Assembly: GCA_013396655.1 (NCBI GenBank)
Contig: WBMV01005073.1
Coordinates: forward strand, 372,001-436,000
Length of the DNA stretch: 64,000 bases
Direction of reading: 5' to 3'
DNA from: Campylorhamphus procurvoides
Lineage: Eukaryota; Chordata; Aves; Passeriformes; Dendrocolaptidae
Part shown: piece by piece, positions 26,019 through 41,300 of the stretch
How positions within the stretch are numbered: position 1 is the first letter of the stretch
How the letters are laid out: the number at the start of each line of letters is the position of its first letter
Translations under genes and position numbers: made by a program
The notes under the pieces: generated by a model
What the model was told of the DNA's origin: nothing
What the model saw: only the letters and a program-made list of their open reading frames with translations
Databases searched by the model: none

Positions 26019-29000
26019 TCCTCCTCCTGTGTCCCCCCTCCGCCAATGTAATTAGTTCTGAATTTTAAACCACCATCATCCCCCAGTTTCTGGATTTGAC
26101 AGACTCCTTCACCTACTACTCATCTCAGGAGCCCTGTAACCTCAACAGGAGGTTTAAAGAATTGAACAGCATTTCCCAACACTCAGAAGGAGCGAGTAAC
26201 TTTTGGATAGAAACATTGCAATGTGAAAGATCAGAGAACCTGTAAATTCTTCAATGTCATCAAGCAGTTCTGAACCTATATACCTTTGCCACATGCAACC
26301 TCCATTCCACAGTTAATCTTTATTTGACTCCTACATTTCCTAAGCAGCAAAAGCCTTTTGTAAATACACAAAATCCGGCAACTACACTTATGAATGTGAT
26401 TAGTTCTCCTATTCAATCACCAGGAAAAGATCTTTTGGTTGCCTATCACACAATGATAGAGAAGCAGAATCTGTATTTTCATTTGAAAGGCCATTCCTTT
26501 AATATTTTTCTCAGTCCCTTTCTCCCAAAATGGAAAATACCAGTGTCCTCACTGTGTACACATTTATTTGAAACACATAAAACATAGAAATTTGGAGTTC
26601 CAATGACTGCAACCAGAAAATCAGACACTGACTATTTCTTACAACCAAATAAAGTATAGGCTTCTATGAGGCTCTAAGTAAAAGCAAGAGAAATTAAGAG
26701 AAGTCTGGATCTGTTTTTAAACTTCTGCCTCCAGATTTTAACATTTAGTGATACAATAAAGTGTGAAATTTCACTCCAAAGACCTATGTCTATTCTATGC
26801 TGAATATTGTTAGGAATACAAAGTACATATGAACATGGCACATTAACATTTTCAGGAATACATGGCTCTGGGACACATGGTGCATTTAATTACTGTACTT
26901 GCTGAACTTTCTGAACTGTGGTAGGAAAACAGATCAAACAACAAGCAAAAGGAGTTGAGTTTTTAAGACTATTTCCTTAAATTGCTTTCATACTGTATTA
27001 CGAGAGAACAGGGAATTGTTTGAATAAGGATTTCATATACATATAGAGCAATGTGGGATTTTTTTATTTTTTTTTCAAATGAAGCTCACGGCTGATTATG
27101 TATGAAAGGCAAATTGTTCTCTCAACCAGCAGAGTATGGTCTCTGCAGATCAGAATATCAACAGAGAAACTGTGGTAAAACTCTTTAGCTGTCAAAGACT
27201 ACATTATACAGGGGCTATAAATGGATGGATTTCAGTTCTAAATTCAGACACTCTTTCCATTCACAGAAAATTAAACTTATTCTGAAAGGGAGAGACATCG
27301 AGGATTCAGTTTCTTTCTAAAATTATCTGACAGCTTCACTTTTTAATGAAATACAGCCTGTCATTCCTCTGAAAATCCGTGAAAGCCACAGCTGCTGTGT
27401 CACCTGAATTTTACTAATGTACCATTCACATAATTAATAAAATCATAGAGATGGACCAGGCTTTACCAGAAACAACATCAGCATACACAAGACCTTGTAT
27501 CCTGCTCATTTATGATACATTGCTGGTGACTGCGACTAAGAAGATATGAGTATATATTAACTCTGCCTGAGCAGCTGAGTCAAGGCTGTATATGCTAATA
27601 TGACATTTTCTTAACTTTTGACTCCCAAGCTCTTCATCCATAATGCTTTTGTAACAGATTTTGAAAAGGATCTTATTTATCTACAGATAAACTAATGTTC
27701 TTTCAGGGTCTTGGTTATGATTACTTACTCTTCGGAGGCTATACAGTATCAAGAGAGGTTAGCTGTAAGTGTTGAGGGTCAAACAAAATAATATGTAGAA
27801 ATATTGTCTAAAATGAGTTTTCTTCTACATAAAAAGAAAATGGTTGTATTGTTTAGTTTATCAAGCTGTGTTTACAACTAGAAGTCCCTCATGGATTCAA
27901 CACACACTCTATTCAGTGCCATGAACCAGAGACATTTATCATGAGGGTTTTTCACTTATAGTTTGACCAAAGACTTTAAACCAATGCAGTACAGACGTGG
28001 CACCTTCTCAAAATTCCCATGTCTTTCCACTGTTGCAGCCAGATACAAAACTAAATGCAAAATACAAAACCAATGAAGAAAGGAAGAATGCATGTGGAAA
28101 CTCATGCTTAACTTTGTCAAATTCACTCCTCTTTTACAATGGATACTTCAGACTGCTTGCAACTTAAGTACAAAACCTGGCATGCCAGCCACTGGCAGCA
28201 GGGAACATCCTCACCTTCCAGTGCTCTAAAATGTGGACCAGCTTTCATAGGAAAGTTCTATTCTGTTAAATGTCAGATTACACAAAGTCCAGACTGAAGA
28301 ATAAATAATAGCAACTTATCTGAATGAAGAGGAAGAGATCCTCCTTCATGACGCTCATTTCTATTACTGCTTATCTCTTTCTGTTCTGAGCACTGCATTT
28401 GTCCATGAGCTGGAAGGATTCTGAATCACTTCCTAAGCCAGCTCTGCCTGGCAGGGAAACATCAGGGTGACCCTGTCTAGACGGGGCTGTTGGGCAGAAA
28501 GGAGCTGCTGTCTTCCCACAAGACTTGGTCAAACTCCCTTACAAGACATTTAATAAGGGTGAAAGCAGATGACAAGAACTTTTTTTTTAGCCTCTGGCTT
28601 TACTTGGCCTAGGGCAGCCTTTGAATTTACAAGGGCACCAGCTGCTAGAAAGGCTTAAAGAGAGGCACAGCTGAATAAAGCATCTCCCCAGAAGGTGAAT
28701 GCAGCCTGGGGAACAGGCATGTTGCTAAGCATATGTCTAGGTCACGAATTTGAAATACCAGGATTTCAGTTTCCCTTGGGGGAACTCTGGACCCAGAGGG
28801 AAGGTCTCCAGCTGAACTACCCGGCCCCTCTCTGCCCCTTCACTGCAAATAATAAACAAAACAAAGCTACTCCTGAGGAAAAATAAGAGAAAAATGGAGG
28901 GAATGAGGTTTTTCCCATTCCACTCAAGAGAGACACTGTAGTCTTTCCTCCCCACCCAAATAAAGACAAAGTTCAGGTACCCTTGGATGGCAAAACTTAC

Positions 29001-32000
29001 TATAGAATGGCCAAATTCAATGCCCTTCTTGACTTTGCAGGATATCTTTACCTTCACACACAGGAAAATCCTGGGCCCAATATAATTCCAAGTATGACTA
29101 AATTGAAGATCTTATTTTGAAAAGGTTGTGTTGGCTCACAGAATGTCTGCTGAGGGAGTGTGCAATCTGTGTGTCTCTTTTTATACTCTTGACACCAGAG
29201 GAGAATTGAATGAGGGAAATTACATCTGAAATAGCAAATGTAGGGGTTTTGAGTCACAACCCAGAAGCATCTTTTTATAGATGAAAACTGCAATCGTTTT
29301 GACAAGCAAAGCGTAGTTGGGTGTTCTTTGTATAATTTGACTTATCTGGGTTTTCTTTTTATAAATCCCTTTCTTGCCCACAATTGCAATTTCCTGTTTA
29401 CTGCCTTTTCCAAGTACAACATCATTTGTTTCCATTCGTAATTAAGACATTAACAATTACAGCAGTGTTCAGTCATAAAAACTGAGTACTGTTACATGCT
29501 TTACTAGTAGAATTGTTTTGTTCTTATAGACAATGGGGGAGAAGAGGGAAAGTAAAAATATTTATTTATTGCATCACAGCAAATATGTTCTCCAGAACAG
29601 AAATAGCCATTAATTACTAAATTTTGATTTTTCTATTATAAGTCACTTCTATTTACAAGGGAACGGGAATTGTTATTTGGGACTCTTTATTGCTAATGAG
29701 TGCAATGTGTTCTGCAAATATTTCTGTAAAATACAACATGCAATGTATTTTTGTGAACGCTAGCACAAATAAAACTTGAAGGAATTATACGTTTGCAATG
29801 GGAAGAGAGCAAGCCCAAATATAGTTAAGATCAAACCATATTATTTCTAAATTGGTTACTATTCTGGAGAAAAAGTATTATATAATATTACGGTTCCAAT
29901 ATGAAACATCATCACTACAAAAAAAATTGTCTTCCAAATTCAGCAATAATTAATCAAGTCAGATGTGGAATATTTGCAATAGTTTTAATGCTCTTATGTA
30001 ACTCAGCATTTACTCATAGAGAATAAGGTAGAAGAGAAAGCCATGAGACTGTACATACACTGCTTTGAAAAGCTCAGTATATTGTATCTAATACTACTGG
30101 TTATGGAAGTCCAATATTTGTTTACCATTTATGAAAACATTTGATTCACTAATTGTGCAAATTTAATAACTGTGATTTTGAAAAGCTATAGTATGCATAA
30201 GGTCTTCCAGTCTTAGTCCAGTTTGGTTTTGTCTGGCTTCAGTTTTCATGCACTATTTCTTGTTAAACTCTTACATTACTAGTTTTAAGATTCTCTGAGG
30301 GATTAGAATATGCCTTAGTGCTCTCCCCAGGAAGGGAATCAGTCATCCCTCAGTATCTTCTGTTTACTTAAATGAATCAAGCAGTTTCAATTTCTAAAGT
30401 ATTTTTTCCAGTCCTAAAATAAGTCCTGTAGCTCTTATATGATCCTCCTCAAATTTTCAACTGTTCCCAGTCAAGTGTTCCCTTAGATGTTCTCACATCC
30501 CAGATTCACCAATTTCTGTTGCATCATCTTGGGAGCGCATGAGTAGTTGCATGTCGCTTACAACCCAGAGATCGTTGTCAAGGTCACCACTTTCTTAAAT
30601 GTAATGTATTTGGGAGGTAGTTGTACAGCTGCACATTCATATTAAAGTACATTTTATTTGTGATCTCAGTTGCTGAGAATGACTGCATCATTGTTTACAG
30701 TTCCCACCAGTCTTTGTGTCATCCACACGTTCCATGATGGGTCATTCCATTCCTCTCCAGATCACTAATTAAAGCATGGCTTTGTACCAATGTCTAAGAA
30801 AGTCCAATGAAATCACTCCTATCCAGGATAATTTCTCATTGGCAACAGCTTTTTGACATTTGTTCAGTACATTAGAATGTCATAAGTCACAAAGTCAAAC
30901 TCCTTGCAATAAATCATAATTTATCATTTCTACCCAATTATATTCATCAACCAAATCTGTCATGATGTCTGAGCTTTAAATCAAGTTTGATGACAAGAGT
31001 TTCTCTTTATAAAGTCAGCTGTTTAAAATTGATTACTTTCTTGCCATTTAAGTCTTTATTAATTTAATTTCATTGGCACTTTCTTGTTCTTGTCAGGGAT
31101 AGGTGTTAGCCTAACCATCATACAGTTACTTAGGACATCCTGCTTGACATTTTTAACAAAGAAAAGACAAAATATACTGCAACAACAGCTGGCACTTCAT
31201 CACTGTTGTTATTTCATTTACCAGAATTTATCCTGTTCCAAGATTTACTAGGAAGAGAATCAGCAGACTTTAGATCTCCTTATCTGGGATTTCTGAATAT
31301 GTATTATCAAATCTACCTATTTAGAAATATTTACACTAAGCACATGTTTCTGCAGTCCTTCCAATTTAGCAAAAGACTGGAAAGTCTGTATGTGAAACAA
31401 AATAACTTATGATACTTTCTTCCAAATACAGAGCTAAAATATTTATGGTGCGCTACTGATAATTTTGCTGACTAGATCTGAAGGGGAGACTGCCAAATGT
31501 AGGGGTTTTAACAATGGATGTACACATATTTTTTATTCTCACTTTTTAAAGTTTCATATATGTAGAAACCCTTCATATTTATTTAGCTCAGTCTCTAATT
31601 TCTTTTATTGATTTTCTATACCTGACAAATTCTAATTGATATTAACAATTTATTTTTTCATCCTATTTGTCATATACTGCTCTGTATCTCTGCTCTATGT
31701 CTGCTTTAGATGAACTGTAAGCCAAACCTGCCTTTTACCCTCTATCTACTACAGCCAATAATGAATTACATTTCTTGAATAATCAATCATTACAATCTAT
31801 TAATCCATTTCTAAGAATTTTTCATTTCAAGAACAGTTTATATAACATTTATGTTTATATTTGAAAACATGTAACACCTGTGCTGCAAATTTAGCAATCA
31901 CATTTTGTAAAAACATTCCTTTCTCATTGTGCTCAAGTGAACACATGATGCATTTTTGTACCATTTAATATTTATGTAAGCAGTCACACTTGCAAAACCT

Positions 32001-35000
32001 ACAGAATAAATTGCTTTAGAAGACAGGAACAAGCCTTGTGGTTTTGGTCTTTGCAGTTCAATATTATGATCACTTTATGACTGCCTGCTGTCATTTTCAA
32101 TACATTTATAAACCAGTTTCCTTACTAAAATCTCCTACAATTCAGTTAAAATGATTTTAATCTGTCTTCCTAATTCAGCCTTTTTGTAACTTCCACGAAG
32201 AATTTAAGCCCTATATCAGTTATTGAGAAATATCTATATCAGACTGAGAAATTTAGCTAATACCTTATTCCCAATTAATGAAAATATGTGGAATTTATTA
32301 AGAATGCTGAGAAGCTAAAGCTATTATAGCTGCTGAGATATAGTTTAATCTATACCTCTATAGATAAAATAATTTATAAAGGAATTTAACTGTATCTTCA
32401 CTGTAGATGGTCAGGGTTTGAGCTCAATCTGCAGGTGCATTTGAACTGAGTACAGTAACATTTAGTCTGAGCTTCCTGAGATTACACAGAGCAAGACATA
32501 ACTTGGTACCTTCAGAACTGAGTTTAAAGCTAGTGCTCAGCATAGAGAAATGTGGCTGCCATTACTCCTCTATGCTAAACCCTACCCTCTAGTGAAGAGA
32601 AACAGTGCAACTGCATGTTTCCCTCTGAAAATACTATTTCTTACATGGCTACCAAATATGAATTCTGCTAAAATACTTCCATTAATTCTATGGATGACAA
32701 TAAGACCAGATGTTGAAGCATTTCCCTATTTCTGCAGGTGGTTTATGGTCTTCAGCAGAATTTTTTCTCATTGGTCATCTCTCCAGCTGCCCCATTGATA
32801 TAAAAATCAGTGAGACAGGATTACCACTCCTCACCGCAATTGTTGTAGATCCTGGTGACTAAGTCCCATTTTTCAAAACTCTCCTTGAACTACATAGACT
32901 ACAAAGAACTATGCTAATATATACCAAATAGCTTCTGAAGCTATTTGAACTGAGCCTGCATAAAATATGGGGATCAGTAAGGGAAAGTCTGAACTGGCAG
33001 AGGGGTGACATGGGTGGCATTTACCAACTCTGCCATTTCAGAGGCTCAGAAATTTATAAAACATTCAGTTGTTAAAAAAAATCAGTGAGTGTGAGAGCTC
33101 ATGAGTGCTTATTTATACCTAACAGGACAAATCTACCATGAATTTGTGAGGCATTTTGTGCAGGGTTTATGGTCATACTCACAACCAAAAGCGAGCTGTC
33201 TCAGAACCAATGCAGCTTCAGAACAATTTTGCTTATGGTTTTGCTGCTTGAGGTATCATGTACAGTGAGAGGTGTTTGTGACAGCATATTTCAATGAAGT
33301 GTCAAAACTGTTAGTCTGGGATGTCACAGCACACTGTAAAATTAACTGTAAATTATTAAAAGAAAAAGTGCTTGCCATGGCTCTACCACAATCCCATGTA
33401 TGAGTGAAGATACGGAGAATGGGACTGTGTTGCTGAACTTTGTTAACCTATCCAATATCTTAATCCAGACTGAACTAAGCCCCGTGGTTGATTGTTTTCT
33501 TACAATCTAGGGTAATTTGTGTAGCAAGCAATTTGTGTGGCTCTCTAGCACTGCTGCTTTAGAGACAGAATGTGATTCAGCAACACAGATTTCCTCCTCC
33601 CATTGCTATGCAAGGGCCACACAGCAAGCAGAGAGAATCAAACAGGGCAGGTTATTTCTCTTTTAATCAATTGGAATGGCACAGAGGACAGACAATAATC
33701 TTTCTGCACACTGTGTTTAAAGGAAATTAAAGCTTTCTGAAGGATGAAAAACATATTCACTTGTGAAGTTCAGGGATTGTAATTATCCACAGTCATATAC
33801 AAGCGACATGAAGAAAAGAATCTTCCTTTGGTTTTAACAAGATCTAAAGATGAAAAAAAATGGACCTGCTTGGAACTGGAAAATATATCTGAGATCAATG
33901 ACAACTTGACTGGTATCAAAAACATTAAACAAGTGAAAACAAAACAAGGGACATCAAAATAAGAAGGTTTTGCTTGTTGTTTCAGTTTTGAAACTACATG
34001 GAAGGTCCCCAAAATAAATTTCATCTGCAAGCTACTTTCATGTGTGGTATCCAAGTTTCAAAATTCTCAATTTTGAGCTTTGTTTGGATGAGATGATATC
34101 TCCAATTAAACTAAATACACATATTTGTCACTTTGCAAGAGAAAACAGTGAAAGTACTTAAAGATTCTGACCATGTGCCTTGGGAAAAAAACATTCTTCC
34201 ACAGCCACTGTCACCACACTAACGCAACTAGCCTTTAGTGCACTATCAATTTGTTATATCAATTTTGAAGGCATAGGACAGATTAATGCTTTCCCATGCT
34301 ATTTAAATTTAGCATCTTACTAAATTAAGTCTCTGAGTGATGAAGTGACAGCTACAAAGTCCTTGATACATCAGAAATAGTGGCGTACCATGAAAAGAGT
34401 TGACAGCACTAATGTTAATAGGAATATGAGAATTTTTAATTTACAGTCACCTTGCATAGGCTTGGTTTGATGCTCTCAATTAAGAAAATATGCCCCCCAA
34501 ACTGCCATCTCATTTTACTACATTCACATTTTCAGAGTTCAGTGTCATGCTAGGATTTTCTTAAAATATCTGAACACTAACATCAAATGTATTATCTTAG
34601 TCTTCTTGTACTGTCCTATATACTAAGATGTCCATCCTAACGCTGATATTATAAGAAAGCTTCTGCTTACATATGCAATACAGGTAGTACTCAGGCTCCA
34701 TCACAAAGAATGTGCAAATTTCTGCTTCAAAATGTTCCTTAAAGTTGATCTGTATTGCTGCAGATGTATACAGTATTGGAAATAACTTTGGGAAGACATA
34801 TTATAGTATGAAAATTGATTTTTTTCTTTTTTGTATTGCTTAAGTAATTAAACTGTTCTAAACATGAGTTATTTGTCAATGCTGCCTTTCAATTATTCTG
34901 AAAACTCTTTTATCTCACGTTTATCTTCAGTCTCATTTTTGTTTCTTTACTAATGAAAGAGATACAGATGTGTTGGTTTTGCAGTTTCCTCAGTTTCTAG

Positions 35001-36620
35001 GGCCACTTAGGAATATTTTCTTTGCAAAATATCATAACACTAGTTTGACAACCCTCTATTTTGGCCTTCATTTGTTGAAAGGTAAAGTTGTCCTCCTCTT
35101 AGCCTAGTCCAGAAATGTGTGTGGGTAGATAAGAATGAATTCAACATTGGTTTCATATTTTTTCTCTTAGCTGTAACAGGGTTTAATAAAGACCTCTTCA
35201 TGGTTTAAAGTGATTTATTTGTATGTCTTATACGGTAGACCTTTCTTTGAACGTTGTTTCCACTGAGAGAGAAGAGAAGGAGAAAAACATTAAAATGAGC
35301 ACAGTGCAGCTCCATAACACACCCGGAATTAAAAGTCATACAACTTTCATAAGAACAGTCTTAACCATTTAAATGCTTTTTTGGTTTGTGTTCTATTGTG
35401 TACATGCTCCTATATGGTCAAGCTATGTGATTATTTTTTCTTAATTGCAGTAAAAATGGGATGAACTAAACAAAACTAAAGACTTCTGGCACAAGCACTG
35501 ACGTGGGCTGTTTATTTACTATTTCTAGCAAAATGGATCAGTATTTGCCACTTATTCCATAGGAATGTCAATTTGCAGGCTGAGGGATTTGCTGGTGACA
35601 CACCATTCTGCTATACAGAAAAAGGTAACAAGAGGTGTCCTGCCAAAACCTGTAAAAGTTTATCACCTCCCTTTACATTTTGCAGATTTGCATACACCGG
35701 ACTTCAGTGATTTTCACTTCGCAGACATACCATAAACTTTAAATCTTATAAGGCTGCAAAGATAGCTACGGGTTTTATATAAAGTTTACCTACCTAAAGT
35801 ATTGATTAACTGAAGTCCCAAACTTTCTTGAAGAATTTTTGAAATGTTTTCTCTCTAAGGCCCTTCTAAGTAAAGGTTCCTCTCAACTGAGTTGGGGATT
35901 TTTGATAGTAGATTTCCAGTGTCACAGAGGCTTTACAGGTCCTAACAAGAAGCAAAATTCATCCATTCATCATTCTAAGGGGCTGCTGCTGGAAGCTCCC
36001 AATTCCTCTCTTTCAAATTCAATGTTTTGACATAGGTTTAAAACCATGAGTGATGCTTTGCAATCACTGCGGTCGTGCCTGGTTGAATCAGGCAGCACGT
36101 CCTATGTGTCAAGACCTTTGTCCCAGCACAATAGAGAAGAGACAATTTCTTCTTCTCTCTCCTTTTAAATCAAATATATTAAAAGCAACTAAAACTTTCT
36201 CAAAGCAATCTAGTTGTTTTCTTCCCAAATAGTGCACTAAGTTTTTAGCATCTGACATGTCAAGAATGTGAAAAGCATAAGAGCCTGACATTTTCACCAG
36301 CATATCTAAGAAAAGCAGACAGAAAATATAGCTGGAGGGTTTGGGTGGAGCAGACATACCCTGTGTGACTCTGGCTGACTTTAATATCTAACAGATGGGG
36401 CTCCAAATCACTAGATATTTCTATTGTTCAGCATCGATTCTGAAAGAATGTGGTTCTTCCTGTAGCCTTTAAGGTCTTTAATTTACTGTAGTTTTCTAAT
36501 TGTGTTGAACTATAACTCCACTTGATGGTTTAGGGGTATTTTTCTATGGGTTTGAAAGGCTGTCTTCTAATTTCCAACAGTTATTTTTCTAGTCACAAGC
36601 TCAGCATATACTATAATAAA

Positions 36621-36652
36621 TAGTAGTAGTAGTAATAATAATAATAATAATT
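36621..36652. repeat. Compound (TAG)n(TAA)n microsatellite
   Basis: Four TAG units pass into about six TAA units. Confidence 0.9.
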
Positions 36653-37275
36653 CTCTGAAGATGCGCTGAAACAGCCCCCGATCTTTCAAAGACTAAAGAG
36701 CACCATGAAATTACTACTCATGCTACATTTACTCATCAAAGACTCCTACCACAAGTAGAGTCCTTAAAAGGTGGAAAACAAAAAAGGAACCATTCTTTGG
36801 GTCTGGAGTTTTTCCTACTTAATTTAAAGAGATCTCTTCCAGAATGTAAAGCTCTTGCTTCCCCCAGACTTGGTTTAAGACATCCAGTCTAGGAGAGATA
36901 AAGGAGGCGTAAGGTTTCCTCTACAAGTGCTTGCCATGTCCCCAAAGTTTAGTGATGTAACAGTATTCTTCATGCATATAATGACATGCAAGAGGCTGCT
37001 CCTGTTAACATTGACTGAGAATGTGATAATGAACATGCAAAAAGTGATTTAGCACTGATGTACATGGCCACATGTCGGTGGGTATCTGGATTCTCAGATT
37101 ATTGCAACAATTACATATTTTGCCTTTGAAAAAGACGGAGTATTTCCATTCAGGAAATATTTGTCATATCTGCATTGACATATATCCAATTATTACATCC
37201 TGGGAATATAAAAATAATGTTTCACCCCAAACTGTGTAAAAGCAACAATAAAGTTGGATTCTTCCACAAGGTAAA

Positions 37276-37346
37276 AAAACCAAACCAAACCAGACAAAAA
37301 AAACACCAATCAAACAAACAAAAACCAACCAAGCAACAAAAAATAT
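37276..37346. repeat. A/C-rich low-complexity tract (CAAA/CCAA type)
   Basis: About 70 bases almost devoid of T and G on the plus strand, made of AACC, CAAA and CCAA words. In composition it is the reverse complement of the T/G-rich tract near 10840. The 71- and 62-codon open frames over it are composition artefacts. Confidence 0.8.
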
Positions 37347-38340
37347 TATTTTTCTTAGCATGATTATTCCAAGGCACAATGTTGAAAAACATTTTCCTTC
37401 ATCTTAGTTACATTGCTCTAAATATTCTTTTAAACATACGGATGTCTTTTTTGTGTTTGATAACTTATCTCAGAGGTAACTATTTAGCTATTTAGATTGG
37501 TTCTCTGATGGACTAAAGCAAAGCAACATCACTATTACTACTACTAAAATAAAAATAAATACAGCAGTAATTTTGCCTTGGGTGGTTTATCAGGCTCTTT
37601 TTCATGCTTCTGAGAGCATGAAAAAATCCCAGACTAGTCCACTAGTGCTAAAAATAATTTCTTCCTTGATCTTCACCAATTGTATGCAGAATAACTTTGA
37701 AGTCGTTGTCAAGCCACCAACTGGATAATGAAGTGAGCTTCTCATTTCTTCCCACCAGAATCTACCTGCCTGACTATTCTTTTTCTGAGGTACGGTTGGT
37801 GGCAAAAGGATATTCACATTCTTGTAGTCTTCTTTCTCAAAGAAATAATAAGTATTACATCCACCAAAGGACTTTTGCTCCTAGAAAGGGTGATGGGAAT
37901 GGTTTCAGTACAACTGTTGTATGTTAAAAGACCTACTCATAAAGTCACTGTCTGTGTTTTCTTGCTAAAAATTGAATGGGTATGCAAACACTGCAAGCAC
38001 TACTAGCAGGAATTGCAGCTTACCCTAAAGATACCACCTTGCTCTTTTCAGAACTGTGTGCCCATATAGTTTCAAAACTGTATCTATAAATTCATACATA
38101 TGCTGCGCTGAAACCCGTAAAGAGGAGTAAGAATTTCCTAAACTACAAAACATCTCATCTTCTACAGCTCCTTTTTTAGAATTTCTTTAGAGGGAAAGTC
38201 TACATTTCCTACAGGCATTGAAATGAACTTCAGTGACTTGCTTTGGTGACAGGTTAACTGAGAATAAATTAATTTCTACTATATCTTAAGATGCTTAAAA
38301 AGCCATTTTAAGCTTAAATAGATCAAATTAAAAAGACTTA

Positions 38341-38363
38341 CTCTCTCTCTATATATATATATT
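38341..38363. repeat. Compound (CT)n(AT)n microsatellite
   Basis: Five CT units followed directly by about six AT units. Confidence 0.88.
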
Positions 38364-41300
38364 ATTCCACATAAGTTATTTTAAAACATCATGTTTGACT
38401 AACATATCTATTTTATTTAGATTATGTTTTTTAATCCAATTTCTTTGTGGCACTACAAGCTCAAAAGAAAACACTCTCAGTGTTTTCTGAATTGTTTAGA
38501 ATACCTAAGTAGAAAATGGCTTTCTTTATCTCTTTATCACAACAATATCTTAAAAAAATTATGACATTTCTATACAGCTTAGCGAAGGAAGCATTTGGTG
38601 GGGGTAGCAGGGACTCTAGTTGTTATTTCCACCTAATGCTTCCTCCTGATACAATTCCACCCTTCTGATAGGAACAACGTTATTCTATCTAGAATAACCT
38701 ATTGTGCCCATTGCATTACAGCTGAGAAATTAAACATTTTCTACTGCTCGAATCTAAACAGATGTGATCTAGATTGTCTAGGTATTACACAAAGAAATAA
38801 AACAGTATTGTACAACAGCCTATTACAGAGATAAAATGGCGCAATCCTGATAAAGATATAGAAAAGGAAAAGAAATATTATTTCATTGTGAGTGTTTTGT
38901 GGATAACAGGCAATAAAACAACATTTATTTTGTGTGCTATAATTAATGGACAGTGCAGACTGCAGCTTTGTATTTTTTAGGTCTATGTCATATCTTACTG
39001 TCCTTTAAGGTTTCTTCTTTGTTTTCTTTTCTCTGCAAGTTCCTTCTTTGAGATTCTCCTTTTTAACTAAGTTTGGTTTCCAGTGGCCTTTCTTCTTTGG
39101 AAACCTAATCTGTGATCAGCTCAAATAATATTTTTGCAAAGGTGCTGCAGTAACTTCAAAAATGGTTACACTGTACAATCCTACATCTAGCCCACATTTC
39201 AAACTATTTAATAATATTATGACTTGGAAAGGCACCCTTGGAGGACCTGTAAAAAAATGACAAGCAAAGAGGGCTGGGTAGAGCAACAAAGCTCTGGGAG
39301 ATCAGTAAATGTGAAGACATGGAAAAAGACAGAGCTCAAAGCTAAACTTCACCTGTATTAATGGCATTGATGTAGAATCACAGGGGGGTCTTTTATTTTT
39401 TTTTCTATTTCTGCTTTTAGAGGACTACACATGGAGAACACCTAGCAAAATATAATACTTGATGGATTTTTGATGGCTTCAATGTTTTAGATCATCTAAG
39501 GATACAATTTAAAAATGCATTTAAAAATGTGTATTTTGAAGCAGTATTTTGAAGATGTAGTAAACAGGCACAAATGTGTACACTTCCCTCTTCTGTTTCA
39601 CTTGATCAGTTTGAGAGATAGATTGAGTGAGACAGATTTATACATTCTGGTCTGAGAATAAATACACTACTGCGGGAAAAAACCCAAGTGTCTGGGATAC
39701 CTTAGGAGTTTACATTTCAGGTGAGCACAAACAAGGACAATCAGAAGAAAATAAATCACGTACATAGAGCTATGAATATTTAATCTGGAGAGGACATGCC
39801 CCAGGATTGGAAGGAAAACATTTGACAGTGCAGGGACCAAGTGGGAAATGTGCTCCATTTTGCACTATGGCAACACTGGCCACTGCTGAGTTGCTGCATG
39901 ATCCTGAGCTCACAGACTGAGAGCACTGCACGTTCATGGACAGTGATGACAACCTGTGGCATTCCTATCTGAATTAATAACAGTAGCAACAGGTTTTTTC
40001 CTTCTAGATTGCTCATCGAATGGAAGAAAGTGAAGATGACAGCTTAAGTACAAAACCCGTTAAACTCACTATACTGGACAAGTAACAAACAATTACTTGT
40101 AGTTCAATGTTTTATCTGAATATTCTGCTAACATGGCAGAGCATTAAAACATAAATACCTTTCCTAACATAAACACTGGGCTACTTCTTATTCCTACTTG
40201 CTGCTCATTTAAAACATTTTGTGTAGGTTGACTGTAATATCTGTGTGGCACTGCAATCTGAATTCTCCACAATTTTTCGTTCTTAGTCATCCTGCATGTA
40301 ATCCACTAAGCCAGCTTTCTTTACTCATACCACAGCTGGAGTTTTAAACCCCATTTTGTATCTATTGATCTATAGTTTGTAATAAATCTTTGTCATATAT
40401 CTAAGGCAATAAGAAGACTTGATAGAAAGACTGAACTTTTTTTCTCCTTCCAGGCCAGACTATGCCCTAAACTAATCTTACTGATACTTAGCTTGAGCAG
40501 CATGTTTTATAATCAGATTGTACTTTTTGCACTAATGGTTCACCACACTAGTGATGGGTGAACACTGAACACTTTCTAAACATTTAGAAGTTATCTAAGA
40601 CTTACGGTATTAATTTCCTGACATTCCTTTTTCACAGATCCAGAGCTCCTTACCAATAAGGTTTTGAGATAAGATAGTCCTTTCATAATTCATGGCATAA
40701 ATAAGTTGCATTTAAAATAGGTAACATTAAGGTATTTGAAAATATTTTTGCTGATACATTACATGTGTTTAAAAGCATGTAATAGGTAAAGACAATTAGA
40801 AAAAACCTCTTCAAAAACTTCATAGCCCTTACAAGCATTCTAAGCTCTACTCTAAGGCACATAAAATGAGGCATAGGTTATCTTAGGCTAAATATTTAAA
40901 CATGGGCACCTAATGCTTAACATCTGTTTCCACATTTAAATTTCAGGGCTATGTGAATTAATATTTCCTAAAAGATGTTCTTGGAATTAAGTGACTCTCT
41001 GAGATACTAAATATCTTATTTTTGTTTCCATTTCTCTCAGAGAGTTTTTCTGCTATGCTGCAGTTCCCAGTGGTACTGTTTTACCATACAGGTTGGGGAC
41101 AAGCCATCTAATGTGAAAAATGCATCTATATGCCACGGTGACAAATGCCACCAAGAAGCTATTGACAAATACCTACCTATTATAATAGTGAATAATAGTC
41201 TACCATTTTTTGCCCCACTATTCGGATTTTAGTGACTATTTGAGACACTCAAGTGAAAATATGTCCCTTAGCTACTTGACAGTCTTATAAGTTGACTGTA

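Noticed and set aside
28737..29057. Minus-strand 106-codon open frame
   Set aside because: No recognisable motif or exon-like splice context. Probably chance.
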